Shown here: piece after piece, positions 25,777 through 34,450 of the stretch | Position numbering within the stretch: the first letter of the stretch is position 1 | Layout of the letters: every line of letters begins with the position of its first letter | Assembly: GCA_020638095.1 (NCBI GenBank) | Contig: JACKJF010000003.1 | Location: 744,001-808,000 of the forward strand | Length of the DNA: 64,000 bases | Direction of reading: 5' to 3' | Source of the DNA: Hyphomicrobiaceae bacterium | Lineage (GTDB): Bacteria; Pseudomonadota; Alphaproteobacteria; Rhizobiales; Devosiaceae | Program-made: the position numbers and the translations under genes | Notes under the pieces: model-generated | Told to the model about the DNA's origin: nothing | Seen by the model: only the letters and a program-made list of their open reading frames with translations | Database searches by the model: none

Positions 25777-26982
25777 ATGATCGGATCAATCGGTCCCGCC
25801 GAATGGAGCGAAACCGTCGACCCCGACACCGGCCGGCGGCTTAAATTTCTGACCGGCGGCGTCTCCAACGACTATTCGCTCTATTACTTCGTGCCCTCGA
25901 TTACCGGCGACGGCCGCTACCTCGTGTTCCACGGGGAGCGGAACGGCACCGTTCAGCTCTACCGGATCGATCTTGGTTCCGGCGAGATCGGACAATTGAC
26001 CGATGGTCATACGAAAGATTCGGGCTGGGCCATCTGGTGCGAATGGCATCTCGACGGCATCTGTGCCCACCTCTCCGCTATTCATCCGCATACCAACGAG
26101 GTCTACTATTTCGAAGACGATCAGCTGCGCGCGACCCGTGTATCGGATTTCGCGAACCGGCTGATCTGCCGCCTTCCGGCCGGGCGCATGCCCATCGGCC
26201 AAGCGGCCTTCTCACCCGACGGGAAATGGTTCGGCTACATCCATGCCGACGAAGCGCTCTACCGCAATCTGCTCGCCGACCGTGAACGCCGGACTTTGAG
26301 CGGCCAGTATTCGTGGGAGCGCGAACACCACCAGATCTTTCGAAACGCCATAGGGGCAACCCTGGCCCTCGTCGATACGGCGACCGGTGAAGGCCGCGAC
26401 ATCTATGCCGCCGATTTTCACTTCCACCATGTCCTTTTCATCGACAATGACACGATCCTGCTCAACCATCCGCGCGGCTCGGCCGGCATGGTCAGCCTCA
26501 AGCGCGATGGCTCGGACCTGAAACATCTGCGTCCCCCCGAGGCCAAGGGCGCCCACGGCGCCATGGTCAACCATCAGGTCATTACGGAACGGGGCATTGC
26601 CTACGAAGCCGTCGCCTACGCACCGGGTGACGGTGCGACCTATCTCGGCATGTATGATCCGAAGTCTGGCCGGTTTTCCGAACGCCGCATGCCAATGAAG
26701 GGCTACATGCATGTTGGGTTCGATCCGCTCGGGACCTTCGACTTCGTCGAGTGCTCCGGCGACAAGCACGAATTGCTGGCGGTCCTTCCCGAGTCCAATC
26801 CTGACGGCTCGGCCAGGACCCTGACTATTCGCCGCCTTTGGTCGCCGGACCACGACCACCAGCGTTTTCACGCCCATCCCTATATGGCCGGCAGTGACCG
26901 CCAGTGGCTCTATTTCACCGATCTTTCGGAACAGGGTTTCGCCCGGATCTGCGCCGTCGATGTGTCCGATCTGACGAGGTGA
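25777..26982 (+). CDS. PL22-like oligogalacturonate lyase-fold beta-propeller
   Basis: The 401-residue cytoplasmic protein shows repeated beta-propeller blades (GRYLVFHGERNGTVQLYRID, SPDGKWFGYIH, WLYFTDLSEQGFARI), as in oligogalacturonate lyase. The C-terminal HQRFHAHPYMAGSD keeps the Q-x-x-H-x-H pattern, which by memory of the PL22 structure is the manganese-binding Gln and two His. HGAMVNHQV near residue 265 would supply the third His. Family enzymes beta-eliminate short uronate oligosaccharides. Its ATG follows the previous TGA directly. Whether the substrate is galacturonate is open, because no other pectin genes are present. Confidence 0.7.
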   Translation: MIGSIGPAEWSETVDPDTGRRLKFLTGGVSNDYSLYYFVPSITGDGRYLVFHGERNGTVQLYRIDLGSGEIGQLTDGHTKDSGWAIWCEWHLDGICAHLSAIHPHTNEVYYFEDDQLRATRVSDFANRLICRLPAGRMPIGQAAFSPDGKWFGYIHADEALYRNLLADRERRTLSGQYSWEREHHQIFRNAIGATLALVDTATGEGRDIYAADFHFHHVLFIDNDTILLNHPRGSAGMVSLKRDGSDLKHLRPPEAKGAHGAMVNHQVITERGIAYEAVAYAPGDGATYLGMYDPKSGRFSERRMPMKGYMHVGFDPLGTFDFVECSGDKHELLAVLPESNPDGSARTLTIRRLWSPDHDHQRFHAHPYMAGSDRQWLYFTDLSEQGFARICAVDVSDLTR

Positions 26983-26987
26983 GGCGT

Positions 26988-27845
26988 TCAGCCTCGCGAC
27001 GCGAAAGCAGCGTCCATCTCATTGCCCATGCGGATCGAGGCGAGCATCGTCTCGGCCGGAAGCGGGCTCCTGCCGCTCATGAACATGGCAACCACCTCGG
27101 CCGCGACGTCGGCCATGTAGTCGTCACTGAGCACGACCGGCAGATTTTCGACCGTACCGGCTTTTCTGACTTCGAGGCCGAACGCCGTCTCACCGTTGGC
27201 ATCGGGTTTCCGCAACATCAGGCCATGGCGTCTGGCGCCCTGACGAAGGGTGAACCTTGGTTCTTCAGCGGTCGATCCGGCATCGAATTCGAGGTCCGAA
27301 AAATCGGGACCCGCGACCGCCAGAAGAAGCTCGATTGCATGGATGGCATAGTAGAGCATGCCGCCATAGGGATTGTCCGGAAACCAGGTGCCATAGGCAA
27401 GAAGCTCGTGGGGTTCCAGGAGAGTTTGAATTCGCCTGCGGGCTTCAAGCGTGTCCTTTTGCCAACGCAGCGCACTGCCCGACAAAAGTGCGACGCCCGC
27501 CTTGGCCGCCGCCTCGGTCACCCTCTCGGCATCGGCAAATTGCAGTGCCAGGGGCTTATCGACAAAGACCGGTTTACCCGACGCAATCACCGCAAGCGCG
27601 GTCGGCACATGCAGGTCGCCGTGCCGGTCGCAGATGAGCACGCCGTCGACCTCGGCGATGAGCTCGCCAAGTGATTGTTTTATATCGACTTCGCCCGAAA
27701 AGGTTGCGAGTTCCGCCGCCCGCGCGGCGTCCGTTCCCCAGATTGCCGTGGTCCGGAATCCGGCGAATTTCCCGCCCGAATGAAAGAGCCGGAGAAAGTC
27801 GCCCGCATGGCTGCCGTCAAGGCCCGCGACGCCAATACGAAACAT
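26988..27845 (-). CDS. Gfo/Idh/MocA-family oxidoreductase (short)
   Basis: This protein of about 285 residues starts FRIGVAGLDGSHAGDFLRLF and has the family motif KPVFVDKPLALQFADAERV near residue 92, where the usual EKP is DKP. The C-terminal domain is shorter than in typical members. The start at 27845 is preferred because GGAGG precedes it and the Rossmann fold begins at once; the frame extends upstream to 27902 without support. It is convergent with the PL22-like gene, 5 bp apart, and divergent from the binding-protein gene, sharing operator site 3. It probably oxidises a sugar moiety of the imported compound. Confidence 0.8.
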   Translation of the reverse strand: MFRIGVAGLDGSHAGDFLRLFHSGGKFAGFRTTAIWGTDAARAAELATFSGEVDIKQSLGELIAEVDGVLICDRHGDLHVPTALAVIASGKPVFVDKPLALQFADAERVTEAAAKAGVALLSGSALRWQKDTLEARRRIQTLLEPHELLAYGTWFPDNPYGGMLYYAIHAIELLLAVAGPDFSDLEFDAGSTAEEPRFTLRQGARRHGLMLRKPDANGETAFGLEVRKAGTVENLPVVLSDDYMADVAAEVVAMFMSGRSPLPAETMLASIRMGNEMDAAFASRG

Positions 27846-27897
27846 GACCTTTGCCTCCTGAATCGGCTTGACTAAGGGTGAGTACGCTGACAGAATA

Positions 27898-27917
27898 GTC
27901 ATATGACCTCTTATGAA
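27898..27917. promoter_or_regulatory. Region B operator, site 3 (divergent promoter)
   Basis: GTCATATGACCTCTTATGAA has half-sites TCATA and TATGA with the same 8-base spacing as the other copies. It lies between the Gfo/Idh gene on the minus strand and the importer operon on the plus strand, and could control both. Confidence 0.65.
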
Positions 27918-27984
27918 TTATGACAAGTATGTGAATATGCCGAACGGGCCAAAAAAGGCTCACTCACCCAGGAAGGACCAAGTG

Positions 27985-29316
27985 ATGAAACCACTCTCTC
28001 GCCGACTGCTGTTTCTATCGACTGCCATCGTGACATCCCTCTTCGCGGGGGTTGCCCTCCAGGCCCAGGACAAGGTTCCCGTGTCCGTCCTGATGATCGG
28101 CTATCCCGATCAGGACTCGACCGACGCTGTTACTGGCGTCGTTTCACCCGGAATTGGCCATCTCGAAGAAGCATTCGAGGCCGCAAATCCCGGCATTGAC
28201 CTGCAGATCATCAACATTCCCTGGGGCGAAGGTGCGACTGGCTATGCACCCAAGACCGAGGCAATGATCCAGGGCAATGAGGCCTGCCTTTACGAAATGC
28301 CGGGCGCGGCCGCTTTCGCCCGCCGCGGCGCGCTTGTCGATCTTTCCAAGCTGATCGAAGCGGATTCGAGCTTCGTCAACCTTTGGGGACCGGCCCTGAC
28401 AACCCTGAGGATCTGGGGTCCGGACAATCCACAGGGTCTCTACTTCATCCCCAACAATACCGGCGAGCGCGTCATCCATTGGGACGCGACCCTGTTCGAC
28501 CATTATGGAGTCGAGCCGCTTTCCAAGAACCCGACGCTCGACGAAATCGCCGAGAAAGCCAAGCTCCTGACCGGCACCGACCCGGTGACTGGCGAACAGA
28601 CCTACGGCTACTACTATCAGGGCAAGTATGCCGTCTGGCAGTTCCTCTCCATCGCTCATGCCATGGGCGCTAACTGGGGTTCGGTCGGAGCGGATGGCAA
28701 GATGACCATCGAGTGGAACACGCCGACCTATCTCAAGGCGCTTGAATGGTTCGTCGACATGGCCAAATATGCCCCCGAAGGTGCACTCGCGAGCGACGGC
28801 ATGCCTCAGGGCTTCCTCTCCGACGACAACGTCGTGGCCATCATTCCGGAAGGCGAGCAGGGCTATTTCATTCAGCCGCTGATTGCCAATCCGGACCTGC
28901 AGGCCCGTTATCGTTCGTCGTTCAACCTTCGCGGTCCGGACGGGGTCGGCGGCGTTTCGACCATTTCGCCGCTTGCCATGGCCGCCAGCTGCGAAAACAA
29001 GGACGCCGCCTGGACGGCCCTCAAGTGGCTCGCCGGCAGCGCCGATGCCGAACGCTACTACTTCGAGTCGAATGGCCGCATTCCGACCTCGTCCGCCGGC
29101 GCCGAGGCCCTGCCGCAGATCGCCTCCTTCCCGGATGGCGACGTGGTGCTGACCCAGCCGCAATTTGCCGAAGCGCCCTATCCGTGGGCCGCGGCACAGC
29201 CCCGCTGGGCGATGCAGACCGCGCTTGAAGGCGCTCTGGCCGGTACGCTCACCCCGGCCCAGGCGCTTGAGCAGGCCCAGGCCGAAACCGACGCCTGGCT
29301 GGCCGAACAGCAATGA
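27985..29316 (+). CDS. Sugar ABC transporter substrate-binding protein (CUT1)
   Basis: The 443-residue protein begins MKPLSRRLLFLSTAIVTSLF, a signal peptide with probable cleavage after LQA near residue 25. It continues as a family 1 solute-binding protein (HLEEAFEAANPGIDLQIINI). AGGAAGGA lies about 6 bases before the ATG at 27985; an in-frame ATG at 27913 would put a polar stretch before the signal peptide. It heads the importer operon under operator site 3. Its ligand should be the inducing substrate of the whole region B regulon. Confidence 0.9.
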   Translation: MKPLSRRLLFLSTAIVTSLFAGVALQAQDKVPVSVLMIGYPDQDSTDAVTGVVSPGIGHLEEAFEAANPGIDLQIINIPWGEGATGYAPKTEAMIQGNEACLYEMPGAAAFARRGALVDLSKLIEADSSFVNLWGPALTTLRIWGPDNPQGLYFIPNNTGERVIHWDATLFDHYGVEPLSKNPTLDEIAEKAKLLTGTDPVTGEQTYGYYYQGKYAVWQFLSIAHAMGANWGSVGADGKMTIEWNTPTYLKALEWFVDMAKYAPEGALASDGMPQGFLSDDNVVAIIPEGEQGYFIQPLIANPDLQARYRSSFNLRGPDGVGGVSTISPLAMAASCENKDAAWTALKWLAGSADAERYYFESNGRIPTSSAGAEALPQIASFPDGDVVLTQPQFAEAPYPWAAAQPRWAMQTALEGALAGTLTPAQALEQAQAETDAWLAEQQ

Positions 29317-30290
29317 CCAGAGAGCCGGGATCGGCATCCTTCCCTGCCGGTTCCGGCTATTCAACTTCTGAAGGCCCAATGCGCCGCGCGTTTTCCTCCC
29401 TCACGCGCGGCGTTTGGGTCTGGTACACGTTCCTCCTGCCACCGCTGCTGCTGATCCTCGTCTTCGTCGGCTACCCGACCCTTCTCGCCTTCCGCCAGAG
29501 CTTTTACACCCGGACTCCCGAGGGTCAGGTCTTTGCCGGCACCTATCATTTCGAGCGTTTGCTGACGAATTCGATCTTCTGGGGCGCGCTCGGCAACACC
29601 ATCCTGCTCGGTCTTGCCTTTCTCGCCATCGTCATTCCGCTCGCCACGATCTTTGCCTCGATGCTCAATCGCGTCCGGCATGGCGCGACGCCGCTCAAGG
29701 TCATCTATTTTCTGCCGCAGCTGACCTCCTCGGTCGCCATCGCCATCATGTTCCACTATGTCTTCCAGCCCGACTGGGGACTTCTGAACGGCGGGCTCCG
29801 GAGCATCGGCCTCTCCGAAGTGCCGCTCTGGCTTGCCGATCCGCGTTTCAATCTGACCGGCTCCCGCGCCGCCGTTACGGTCCTGGCCGTCTGGGCGGGG
29901 CTTGGCTACTTCATCATCGTCACGCTAGCCGGATTGCAGTCGATCCCCGCGGATCTTTACGACGCAGCCGCCATCGACGGCGCGACGCCCCTCCAGGCCT
30001 GGTTTACCATCACCCTGCCGAGCCTGCGGCCGACTTTCATTTTCCTGATCATGACCGGGACGATCGACGCACTGTCGCGCTTCGGCGACCTTTGGACCCT
30101 TGGGGGACCGGGCGGCGCACCGGCGCGGTCGCTGCAGTCGATCGTCATGTACATGTTCCAGACCGGGTTCGAGAGCAACGACTTCTCGCTTTCGGCCGCA
30201 ACCGCGGTCGTTTTCTTCCTCATCGTGCTGGGCGTCACCATCATCGCTTTCTGGGGTTTCCTCAGAAAGGAATTCAAGGCGATGAAGTGA
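29313..30290 (+). CDS. Sugar ABC transporter permease (MalF/UgpA type)
   Basis: The membrane protein has up to 325 residues, six hydrophobic segments starting at VWYTFLLPPLLLILVFVGYP and an EAA loop in YDAAAIDGATPLQAWFTITLP near residue 220. The first ATG overlaps the stop of the binding-protein gene (ATGA). An alternative ATG at 29379 with GAAGG 4 bases before it would remove a 22-residue polar tail, and either start is possible. It forms the CUT1 channel with the following permease. Confidence 0.9.
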   Translation: MTREPGSASFPAGSGYSTSEGPMRRAFSSLTRGVWVWYTFLLPPLLLILVFVGYPTLLAFRQSFYTRTPEGQVFAGTYHFERLLTNSIFWGALGNTILLGLAFLAIVIPLATIFASMLNRVRHGATPLKVIYFLPQLTSSVAIAIMFHYVFQPDWGLLNGGLRSIGLSEVPLWLADPRFNLTGSRAAVTVLAVWAGLGYFIIVTLAGLQSIPADLYDAAAIDGATPLQAWFTITLPSLRPTFIFLIMTGTIDALSRFGDLWTLGGPGGAPARSLQSIVMYMFQTGFESNDFSLSAATAVVFFLIVLGVTIIAFWGFLRKEFKAMK

Positions 30291-30297
30291 GGCCGCA

Positions 30298-31173
30298 ATG
30301 ACCGAAACCGCGCTCACTGCAAAACCCGCAACGACGCAACGCCGCCTGCCGGCGGACTGGCGGTCGCAGGCGACCATGTCGGTCATGCTGGTCATCGGCG
30401 CCGCCGCCATGGTCCTGCCCTTCTGGTGGATGTTCGCGACCTCGCTGTCGCGCAAGGCCAACGTCTCGATGCCGCGCACTCCGAGCTTCTGGCCCGCCGA
30501 TCCCTCCTTCTTCAATTATCAGGTGGCAACCGCCAACCTGCCGATCGTCCAGCTTTACGCCAACAGCCTTCTGGTCGTTGGCGTCACCACAATCGGCTAT
30601 CTCTTCTTTTCCGCCCTGGCCGGCTATGCCTTCGCCAAAGGGCGGTTCCCCGGCAAATCGGTTCTCTTCATCATCTTTCTCGCCACTCTCTTCATTCCGT
30701 TCGAAACGCGAATGATCCCGCTCTATCTGATGATGAGCGACCTCGGCCTGACCAACACCTACTGGGCGCTGATCCTCCCCTTTCTGGCGGGTGGATTCGG
30801 AACCTTCCTGATGCGGCAGACGATCGCCTCGATCCCCGACGAGCTTCTTGAAGCCGCGCGAATCGATGGCGCGTCTGAATTTCGAATTTTCTGGCAGATC
30901 GTCCTGCCGCTCTGCAAACCGACGCTTGCGACCCTGGCCATTCTCAACGTCATCTGGCGCTGGAATGATGTGCTCTGGCCCCTGCTGGTGACCTCGAAAC
31001 GCGAGCTTTTCACCGTCACCCAGGGCCTCGCCCTCGCGGGCAGAACACAAGGCATCTATACCGGCGTCGCGCTTGCTACGGCGGTCATGGCCATTCTCCC
31101 GGTCATCGTCGCCTATCTCGTTCTGCAGCGCTACGTGATCAGGAGCGTCGTCTCGAGCGGGGTCAAGGGCTAG
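30298..31173 (+). CDS. Sugar ABC transporter permease (MalG/UgpE type)
   Basis: The 291-residue membrane protein has an EAA loop in LEAARIDGASEFRIFWQIVLP near residue 185 and a C-terminal tail RSVVSSGVKG, as in MalG-like permeases. TGAGG lies 6 bases before the ATG. The operon has no ATPase gene of its own next door; the CUT1 ATPase at 42064-43068, under an operator of the same type, is the obvious partner. Confidence 0.9.
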   Translation: MTETALTAKPATTQRRLPADWRSQATMSVMLVIGAAAMVLPFWWMFATSLSRKANVSMPRTPSFWPADPSFFNYQVATANLPIVQLYANSLLVVGVTTIGYLFFSALAGYAFAKGRFPGKSVLFIIFLATLFIPFETRMIPLYLMMSDLGLTNTYWALILPFLAGGFGTFLMRQTIASIPDELLEAARIDGASEFRIFWQIVLPLCKPTLATLAILNVIWRWNDVLWPLLVTSKRELFTVTQGLALAGRTQGIYTGVALATAVMAILPVIVAYLVLQRYVIRSVVSSGVKG

Positions 31174-31273
31174 TTCCACCTAGGGCCATTAACATGGTGA
31201 CACCGGCCGGACCGTCATGGACAGATGCCCTCAAATGGCTATGTTTCGTGCAGTTTCCAGCCTAGGCCCTCAC

Positions 31274-32017
31274 ATGGCGCAACCAAGAACCCGCCCGCTT
31301 CTGACCGATGTCATCCGCTCCGAACTGCGGCGCGCAATCATTTCCGGCGAGTTTCCGCCCGGCTCCAAGCTCCCGAACGAGGAATCGCTCTGCGAGAAAT
31401 ACGCGGTGAGCCGGATCACCCTCCGCGAGGCTGTGCGTGGCCTGATCGAAGAAGGCTATGTGCTGCGCCGCCAGGGAGCCGGCACGTTCGTTACGTCCGG
31501 GCCGGCCCTGCGCAACTCGCTCGACATCAATTTCAGCTACACCGAATATCTCGAAAGCGCCGGCGTGAAGGTTTCCAAGAAGATCCTTGCCGCCGAAGTC
31601 GTGAGCGGCGACCCGCAGGTCCTGTCCGACCTGCAGCTCGGCGCCCACGAGAAACTGGTTGTCGTGCGCCGCGTGCGCGTGGCCGACAAGCGACCCGCAA
31701 TCTATTCCGTCGACAGCGTTCCGGCCGGCATCGTCGACCTGAAGAAGGACATGAAGGCGCTCAAGGGGTCCATGTATGGCCTGCTCGCGGCGCGCGGACA
31801 GGCGGTCGATCACGCCCGCACGGTCATCACCCCCGTAGTCGCCTCCGATGAACTTTCCGCAATCCTTGAAGTGCCAAAGGGTACCCCGCTCCAGCATCTT
31901 ACGCAGATCGACTATGTTTCATCGGGCCGTCCGATCATGCATTCCCTCGAATGGCACGTACCCTCGGTGATTGAATTGCGCGTGTTCCGTCGCGGACCGG
32001 GTCCGGTTTCCGAGTAA
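31274..32017 (+). CDS. GntR-family regulator with UTRA effector domain (likely region B regulator)
   Basis: The protein of about 247 residues has a GntR winged helix at residues 8-75 (LPNEESLCEKYAVSRITLREA, then RRQGAGTFV). A UTRA effector-binding domain of HutC/MngR type follows from about residue 85 to the end (LRNSLDINFSYTEYL, then VASDELSAILEVPKGTPLQHL). UTRA regulators bind sugars, sugar phosphates or amino acids and usually repress catabolic genes. It sits in the middle of the region B operons and is the only DNA-binding protein there, which makes it the best candidate for the seven ATCATA-N8-TATGAT sites. The start is uncertain: ATG 31217 is also in frame. Confidence 0.85.
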   Translation: MAQPRTRPLLTDVIRSELRRAIISGEFPPGSKLPNEESLCEKYAVSRITLREAVRGLIEEGYVLRRQGAGTFVTSGPALRNSLDINFSYTEYLESAGVKVSKKILAAEVVSGDPQVLSDLQLGAHEKLVVVRRVRVADKRPAIYSVDSVPAGIVDLKKDMKALKGSMYGLLAARGQAVDHARTVITPVVASDELSAILEVPKGTPLQHLTQIDYVSSGRPIMHSLEWHVPSVIELRVFRRGPGPVSE

Positions 32018-32057
32018 TATTCGCAAACCGCGATGGACGCGCGGCATCATTCCCGAT

Positions 32058-32077
32058 ATCATAAGTCGTATTATGAT
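32058..32077. promoter_or_regulatory. Region B operator, site 4
   Basis: ATCATAAGTCGTATTATGAT is a complete copy with both half-sites and the 8-base centre. It lies 13 bp before the ATG of the BNR_4 gene, the same distance as site 2 from its gene. Confidence 0.8.
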
Positions 32078-32090
32078 TTGAGGAAGCGAA

Positions 32091-33311
32091 ATGGCGCTTG
32101 CCGGACCCCGTCTGCTTCTTGAAAACGTCGCCTGGTGCTGGTGGACGCGGCCCCGCGCGACGCGCATTGGAGACAAGGTTTTCCTTGCCGCGCTCGACCA
32201 TGAAGGCGGCATGGTCGCGGCGCGCTACGATCAGTCCGATGGCAGTCTCGAGCGAGTCCGTCTGGCCCGGTTTGAAGACGACGATCATAACAATCCGGCG
32301 CTTCTGGTCAGAGACGGAAGGCCCGCACTTTGGTTTTATTCCCGCCACGATGCCGAGGAGGGGTTGCGCTACCGCGTTTCGCAGAAACCGCTCGATATCG
32401 GTTCCTGGGACAAGGAGCGGATCCTGACGTTCGGCGGTTCGACCACCTATGCGGAGGTGCATGAGTCGCGGGGCGAGATCCACCTCTTTACCCGCGTCGA
32501 CGAAACGCGCTGGGCCTGGCGCCGTTCGAACGACTGGGCCGAAACCTGGACCGAGCCAAGCGATTTTCTGGCCTTCGATACGGACCAGCAGGTCTATATG
32601 GCAACCGCCCTCATGCAAGACGGCACAACGCTTCGCGTCGGCGTTTCCGGCCACCCAAAGGACTTTGAGAAAAAGCCGGTCCATGACCTCTATGCCTGCC
32701 TTGTCGACCTCGATACCGGCGTCGTTTCACTGCCGTCTTCAGGCAGGATCATCGGTAACCTGAGGTCCGGGGAGGGCCTGCCGCTCGACTATCGGGACCT
32801 CGAATTGGTGAGCCGCACGCCGATCGATCGCACGATCAACGTTCTCGATGTTTCAACCGCGCCCGAATTCGAGATTGGCTTCGTCTCCAAGTTCCGCAGC
32901 GACGATGAAACCAGAGACGCGCAATATGAAGTTGCAGCCCTAAGGAACGGCACCTGGCAGGTCGAACCCATCACCGCGGCTGGCCGAAAATTCGGCTACA
33001 TCCACGCTGGCCTTTATGTCGGCGGCCTTGCCTTTCCCGACCGGGGCGCGTCCGGGCAGCTTTATCTGACCCGCGAAGAGGCCGGCCTGTGGCATTTCGA
33101 ATTCTGGCGGCGCCGGGATGACGGAACCTGGACTGCAACGGCCCTGATTGAGCCCGGCAGAACCCGGCTGGCCCGGCCCTGGGCGATCGAAAATCCGGAC
33201 CCTGGACTCGGCGCCGTTGCCCTCCGCATCAAGCATTATGCGGACGACAGCTACTTCGGCTCGGCGGCCGATCTGATTGGCATTCCAGTACCGAGGGAGT
33301 TGAACCGTTGA
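32091..33311 (+). CDS. BNR_4-family beta-propeller (PL24/PL25-like putative lyase)
   Basis: The 406-residue protein has no signal peptide. It carries the BNR_4 hallmark: VAWCWWTRPRATRIGDKVFL near residue 13, then DDHNNPALLV and LWFYSRH. His66 and His86 are 20 residues apart, which fits my memory of the paired catalytic histidines of the PL24/PL25 ulvan lyases. Further blades include YMATALMQDGTTLRVGVSG and FGYIHAGLYVGG. Family lyases beta-eliminate uronate-containing polysaccharides, but they are normally secreted, while this one is predicted cytoplasmic. Its TGA overlaps the TTG start of the next gene. Function is inferred from fold and residues only. Confidence 0.65.
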   Translation: MALAGPRLLLENVAWCWWTRPRATRIGDKVFLAALDHEGGMVAARYDQSDGSLERVRLARFEDDDHNNPALLVRDGRPALWFYSRHDAEEGLRYRVSQKPLDIGSWDKERILTFGGSTTYAEVHESRGEIHLFTRVDETRWAWRRSNDWAETWTEPSDFLAFDTDQQVYMATALMQDGTTLRVGVSGHPKDFEKKPVHDLYACLVDLDTGVVSLPSSGRIIGNLRSGEGLPLDYRDLELVSRTPIDRTINVLDVSTAPEFEIGFVSKFRSDDETRDAQYEVAALRNGTWQVEPITAAGRKFGYIHAGLYVGGLAFPDRGASGQLYLTREEAGLWHFEFWRRRDDGTWTATALIEPGRTRLARPWAIENPDPGLGAVALRIKHYADDSYFGSAADLIGIPVPRELNR

Positions 33312-34339
33312 GCGCAGCGGGGTCATTGGGCGTCGGCGTGGTTGGCTGCGGCTGGGCTGCCGGTGAAATCGTCCGGGCAATCGGCAAGATCGATGCGCTG
33401 CATGTGGTCACAGTCTTCGACGCCAATGCCGAACGGGCCGAAGAATTTGCCGCCCGCGTCGGGCGCGCCGCCGCACAAAGCCTTGAAGACCTGCTCGGCC
33501 GGCGCGATGTCGATCTCGTCTATATCGGCCTGCCGCACAATCTGATCGCCCCGGTCGCCGAACGGGTTCTTGCAGCCGGCAAACATGTTCTGGCCGAAAA
33601 GCCGCTCGCCCTCGACGGCGAAACCGCGCGCCGCCTCGGGCAAACCGCGGCGGCCAAAGGTTTGAAACTCTCGGTCTTTTTTGAGTTGCGGCGAAGCGCA
33701 ACCGTCAGTGCGGCCAAATCCATCGTCGAGTCGGGTGCGATTGGCGAGGTGCATCTGGTCCGCCTTCGCACCATCATCGACAAACCGCTCCGCTATTGGG
33801 GAACGTCCGAATCCCCGCTCTGGCGCGCCCGCAAGGCCGATGCCGGCGGTGGCGTCATTTTCATGAACACCATCCATCAGCTTGACACGTTGCGTTACCT
33901 GACCGGACTTGAGTTCGTCGCGGCCGAGGGCCAGATCGCAACCTTCACCGCAGCCGCCGAAGTCGAGGACACGGGCAGCGCCGTGTTGCGCATGAACAAC
34001 GGGGCAATCGTCAGCATTGTCGCGGCGGCCCATTCGCCCGGCGCCAAAGACGAGGAGACTATCGAAATTGATGGGGCCGGCGGCCGCCTCGATCTGCCCG
34101 ATCCGTTTGGTGAAGCGCCGCTGCGGCTCTTCCGGCGCGATGTCGGCGCCTGGCAGACCATGCCGGTCGAGCGGACCGACAGCTATGTCGGGATGCTCGA
34201 GGCCATTGCCGGAAGTATCTTGAACGGAACGCCCGAACCGGCAACGGCCAGCGACGCGGCTGCCGTCATCGACGCAATCTCGGCAATCTATCGGTCGGCC
34301 AGTGCCGGCGGTCTCGTGACCATTCCCGGGGACGGCTGA
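33308..34339 (+). CDS. Gfo/Idh/MocA-family oxidoreductase
   Basis: The 343-residue protein starts at a TTG that overlaps the preceding stop codon (TTGA), with GAGGGAG a few bases earlier. It has the Rossmann start LGVGVVGCGWAAGEIVRAIG and HVLAEKPLALDGETARRLG near residue 98, with the EKP lysine. It is co-transcribed with the BNR_4 lyase-like gene under operator site 4. As the second Gfo/Idh of this regulon it probably oxidises a sugar, a uronate or a glycoside derived from the imported compound. Confidence 0.85.
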   Translation: MSAAGSLGVGVVGCGWAAGEIVRAIGKIDALHVVTVFDANAERAEEFAARVGRAAAQSLEDLLGRRDVDLVYIGLPHNLIAPVAERVLAAGKHVLAEKPLALDGETARRLGQTAAAKGLKLSVFFELRRSATVSAAKSIVESGAIGEVHLVRLRTIIDKPLRYWGTSESPLWRARKADAGGGVIFMNTIHQLDTLRYLTGLEFVAAEGQIATFTAAAEVEDTGSAVLRMNNGAIVSIVAAAHSPGAKDEETIEIDGAGGRLDLPDPFGEAPLRLFRRDVGAWQTMPVERTDSYVGMLEAIAGSILNGTPEPATASDAAAVIDAISAIYRSASAGGLVTIPGDG

Positions 34340-34340
34340 G

Positions 34341-34450
34341 CCTAGAGCATGTTCAGGAAAAGTGCGCAGCGGTTTTCCGGTTCGAACATGCGACAACACA
34401 AAGACTTAGACCATGCGTTTTGATTCCATCAAAACGTGACACGGTCTAGA
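34341..34450. repeat. Hairpin-forming intergenic repeat element (rhizobial type)
   Basis: This AT-richer 110-bp element folds into two nested hairpins. GCATGTTC (34347-34354) pairs with GAACATGC (34384-34391) and encloses GGAAAA/TTTTCC. GTTTTGAT (34417-34424) pairs with ATCAAAAC (34428-34435) and is enclosed by TAGACC/GGTCTA. CTAG-containing ends bound it. I recognise closely similar elements from intergenic spaces of many Hyphomicrobiales. It lies between two convergent operons and may act as a bidirectional terminator. Confidence 0.75.
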
